From an uncultured Bacillota bacterium (lineage in GTDB: Bacteria; Bacillota; Clostridia; Peptostreptococcales; Anaerovoracaceae): 64,000 nucleotides of DNA. Positions 62,793 through 64,000 of the stretch are shown here, piece by piece. Within the stretch, counting starts at the first letter, position 1, and each line of letters starts with the position of its first letter. The stretch is taken from the NCBI GenBank assembly GCA_927441425.1, contig CAKMKG010000013.1, positions 124,001-188,000 of the forward strand, given 5' to 3'. The notes beneath the pieces were generated by a model. The model ran no database searches. It was not told the DNA's origin and saw nothing but the letters and a program-made list of their open reading frames with translations. The position numbers and the translations under genes were made by a program.

Positions 62793-62886
62793 AAAAAAGT
62801 GTTTTCACGAAAACCGCCGCCTTTGTATGCTTCGCACAAAGGCGGTAATGGGTTTCACGGCTTTCTTATGAAAACACTTTTTTTCA
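62793..62886. repeat. Dispersed palindromic repeat, copy B
   Basis: AAAAAAGTGTTTTCA and TGAAAACACTTTTTT form perfect 15-bp terminal inverted repeats. Inside are CGAAAACCG, the hairpin CCGCCTTTGT with ACAAAGGCGG, and GGGTTTCACGG. It is inverted with respect to copy A at 55638-55727. The 303-bp gap between the methyltransferase and uvrC holds only this element and spacer sequence; an 81-codon open frame across it is not supported. Confidence 0.8.
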
Positions 62887-63046
62887 GTAGGCTTCCAGAA
62901 TACCCACGGCAGGGCCTTTTTTTAATTGCGCTTCTTAATTTGCGCCTAGGCTTAGGGACCAACTTGCAGTCGTAGCAGGAGGATGTTAAAATAGAAGAAC
63001 AATTGCAGTAGAAGCAAATCATTTGAAATGAAAGACAGGGCCGGCC

Positions 63047-64000
63047 ATGTTTGAAATACAGGAAAATTTAAAAAAGCTACCGGATAAGCCCGGGGTATAT
63101 CTCCATAAGGATAAGCTGGGGCAGGTAATTTACGTGGGAAAAGCGGTTTCCCTAAAGAACAGGGTGCGTCAATATTTCCAGTCTTCCAGAAATATGGATC
63201 CTAAGGTGAGGGCAATGGTTTCCCATATTGAGGAATTTGAGTACATCACCACCAGCACGGAGATGGAAGCCTTGATTCTCGAGAACAACCTGATCAAAAA
63301 ATATATGCCCCAGTACAATGTTTTGCTGCGGGACGATAAAACTTACCCCTATATTAAGATTACAACCAATGAGGCCTATCCGAGGATATTAAAGACCAGA
63401 AAGATTTATCACGACGGGTGTAAGTATTTCGGCCCATACACCGATGCCACAGCGGTCAATCAATTGATCGATCTGCTGAACGGTATTTTTGCACTCAAGC
63501 GATGCTCCGCACAGAAATTCCCCGGGGGTTTCAAGCCCTGTCTAAATTACCACATCCACCAATGCAAGGGGATATGCACCGGTTTGATTTCCAGAGCGGA
63601 ATATATGGAGGCAATCGATCAGGTCATGGAGTTGCTCAACGGAAAAAATAAAAAGGTTCTCGATTATCTCAACCAAAAGATGGCGGAGGAGGCAGAGGCA
63701 ATGAACTTTGAGAAAGCAGCGGAGTACCGCGATTATATCGCTGCCGTCAAGGCCATTTCGGAAAAACAAAGAGTGGTGCTCCTGACCGCTGGGGATATGG
63801 ATGTGATTCTCGGGGCAAAAGGGGAAAGCGATGCTCATGTAATCCTGTTTTTTGTGCGCCAGGGCAGGCTCTCCGGCAGAGAAAGCTACCACCTACAGGC
63901 CATGGAAGAGGATGATATGAAGGAAGTGGTTTCTGCCTTTATCAAACAATACTATTCGGAAAACACAATGATTCCCAAGGAAATCCTTGTGGAGGGAGAG
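63047..64000 (+). CDS. uvrC: Excinuclease ABC subunit C (UvrC), 3' truncated
   Basis: The first 318 codons of UvrC run to the right window edge. MFEIQENLKKLPDKPGVYLH opens the GIY-YIG nuclease domain (YVGKAVSLKNRVRQYF), followed by the Cys-rich segment RCSAQKFPGGFKPCLNYHIH, a C-x-C-rich patch and the UVR motif (NFEKAAEYRDYIAAVK). It makes the incisions in nucleotide excision repair with UvrA and UvrB. The rest is outside the window. The ribosome site is weak (GACAGGG). Confidence 0.95.
   Translation, partial: MFEIQENLKKLPDKPGVYLHKDKLGQVIYVGKAVSLKNRVRQYFQSSRNMDPKVRAMVSHIEEFEYITTSTEMEALILENNLIKKYMPQYNVLLRDDKTYPYIKITTNEAYPRILKTRKIYHDGCKYFGPYTDATAVNQLIDLLNGIFALKRCSAQKFPGGFKPCLNYHIHQCKGICTGLISRAEYMEAIDQVMELLNGKNKKVLDYLNQKMAEEAEAMNFEKAAEYRDYIAAVKAISEKQRVVLLTAGDMDVILGAKGESDAHVILFFVRQGRLSGRESYHLQAMEEDDMKEVVSAFIKQYYSENTMIPKEILVEGE

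Noticed and set aside
62730..62975. 81-codon open frame across the gap before uvrC
   Set aside because: It runs through the palindromic repeat and overlaps the methyltransferase stop, and its sequence (many Pro, Lys and Phe) has no domain.
1..64000. CRISPR array, tRNA, rRNA, insertion sequence or prophage
   Set aside because: None was seen: no regular direct repeats with spacers, no cloverleaf noticed, no transposase, integrase or phage gene.

Overview
The window reads as a chromosome segment of a strictly anaerobic, motile bacterium of the class Clostridia. The evidence is Shine-Dalgarno-rich starts with many TTG and GTG codons, a trimeric [FeFe] hydrogenase, a ferredoxin-dependent 2-oxoacid oxidoreductase, a corrinoid methyltransferase pair, a T-box riboswitch, a sigma-28-type promoter in front of a chemoreceptor, and a Gram-positive-type ethanolamine (eut) microcompartment locus. 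I cannot name the species. Both window edges cut a gene: a flavin oxidoreductase on the left and uvrC on the right.

Layout. 1-3.8 kb: the end of an FMN-dependent oxidoreductase, a two-component system (PocR-domain kinase and AraC-type regulator) and an iron-dependent alcohol dehydrogenase. 4.1-21.9 kb: a LicA-like kinase, the EutW/EutV two-component antiterminator system, and a long co-directional eut operon. In order this is an APC-type ethanolamine permease, BMC shell protein, EutA, EutB, EutC, EutL, EutE, BMC shell protein, an EutT-PduL fusion, an uncharacterised eut protein, EutN, a PduS-like reductase, a PduT-like shell protein, EutQ, a divergent BMC protein, EutS and EutP. Together they would import ethanolamine, split it with a B12 lyase kept active by EutA and an adenosyltransferase, and turn acetaldehyde into acetyl-CoA and acetyl phosphate inside a protein shell. 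21.8-33.3 kb: an amine oxidase-like flavoprotein, a chemoreceptor, a two-gene signalling pair, an MFS transporter, a small coiled-coil protein and an EAL/PilZ cyclic-di-GMP protein.

33.4-40.6 kb: a four-subunit 2-oxoacid:ferredoxin oxidoreductase behind a T-box leader whose specifier reads ATC (isoleucine); a Cys-rich small protein; an EF-hand-like protein; then DAHP synthase and prephenate dehydrogenase behind an aromatic leader peptide (contains YYYW) and an attenuator. 40.6-49.5 kb: thioesterase, arginase, a PfkB kinase, a YmaF-type protein, PiT transporter with its PhoU-like partner, RNase PH, XTP pyrophosphatase, a YihY/BrkB membrane protein and SerA. 49.5-55.5 kb: SerC (divergent from SerA across a symmetric promoter palindrome), ApgM, a D,D-carboxypeptidase, a GNAT protein and MalQ. 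55.7-59.2 kb: a NAD-coupled trimeric [FeFe] hydrogenase. 59.5-62.7 kb: an AraC regulator divergent from a corrinoid protein and an MttB-family methyltransferase, with a 19-bp direct repeat between them.

The most useful observations are regulatory. They are the isoleucine T-box on the 2-oxoacid oxidoreductase operon, the aromatic leader peptide before aroF, the symmetric overlapping serA/serC promoters, the spaced direct repeats before the methyltransferase operon, and the antiterminator-like hairpins before the ethanolamine permease. On the protein side they are the EutT-PduL fusion, a divergent BMC protein, and a Ser in the first H-cluster motif of the hydrogenase. A dispersed palindromic repeat is present in two copies in opposite orientation. 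No CRISPR array, rRNA, tRNA or insertion sequence was seen.
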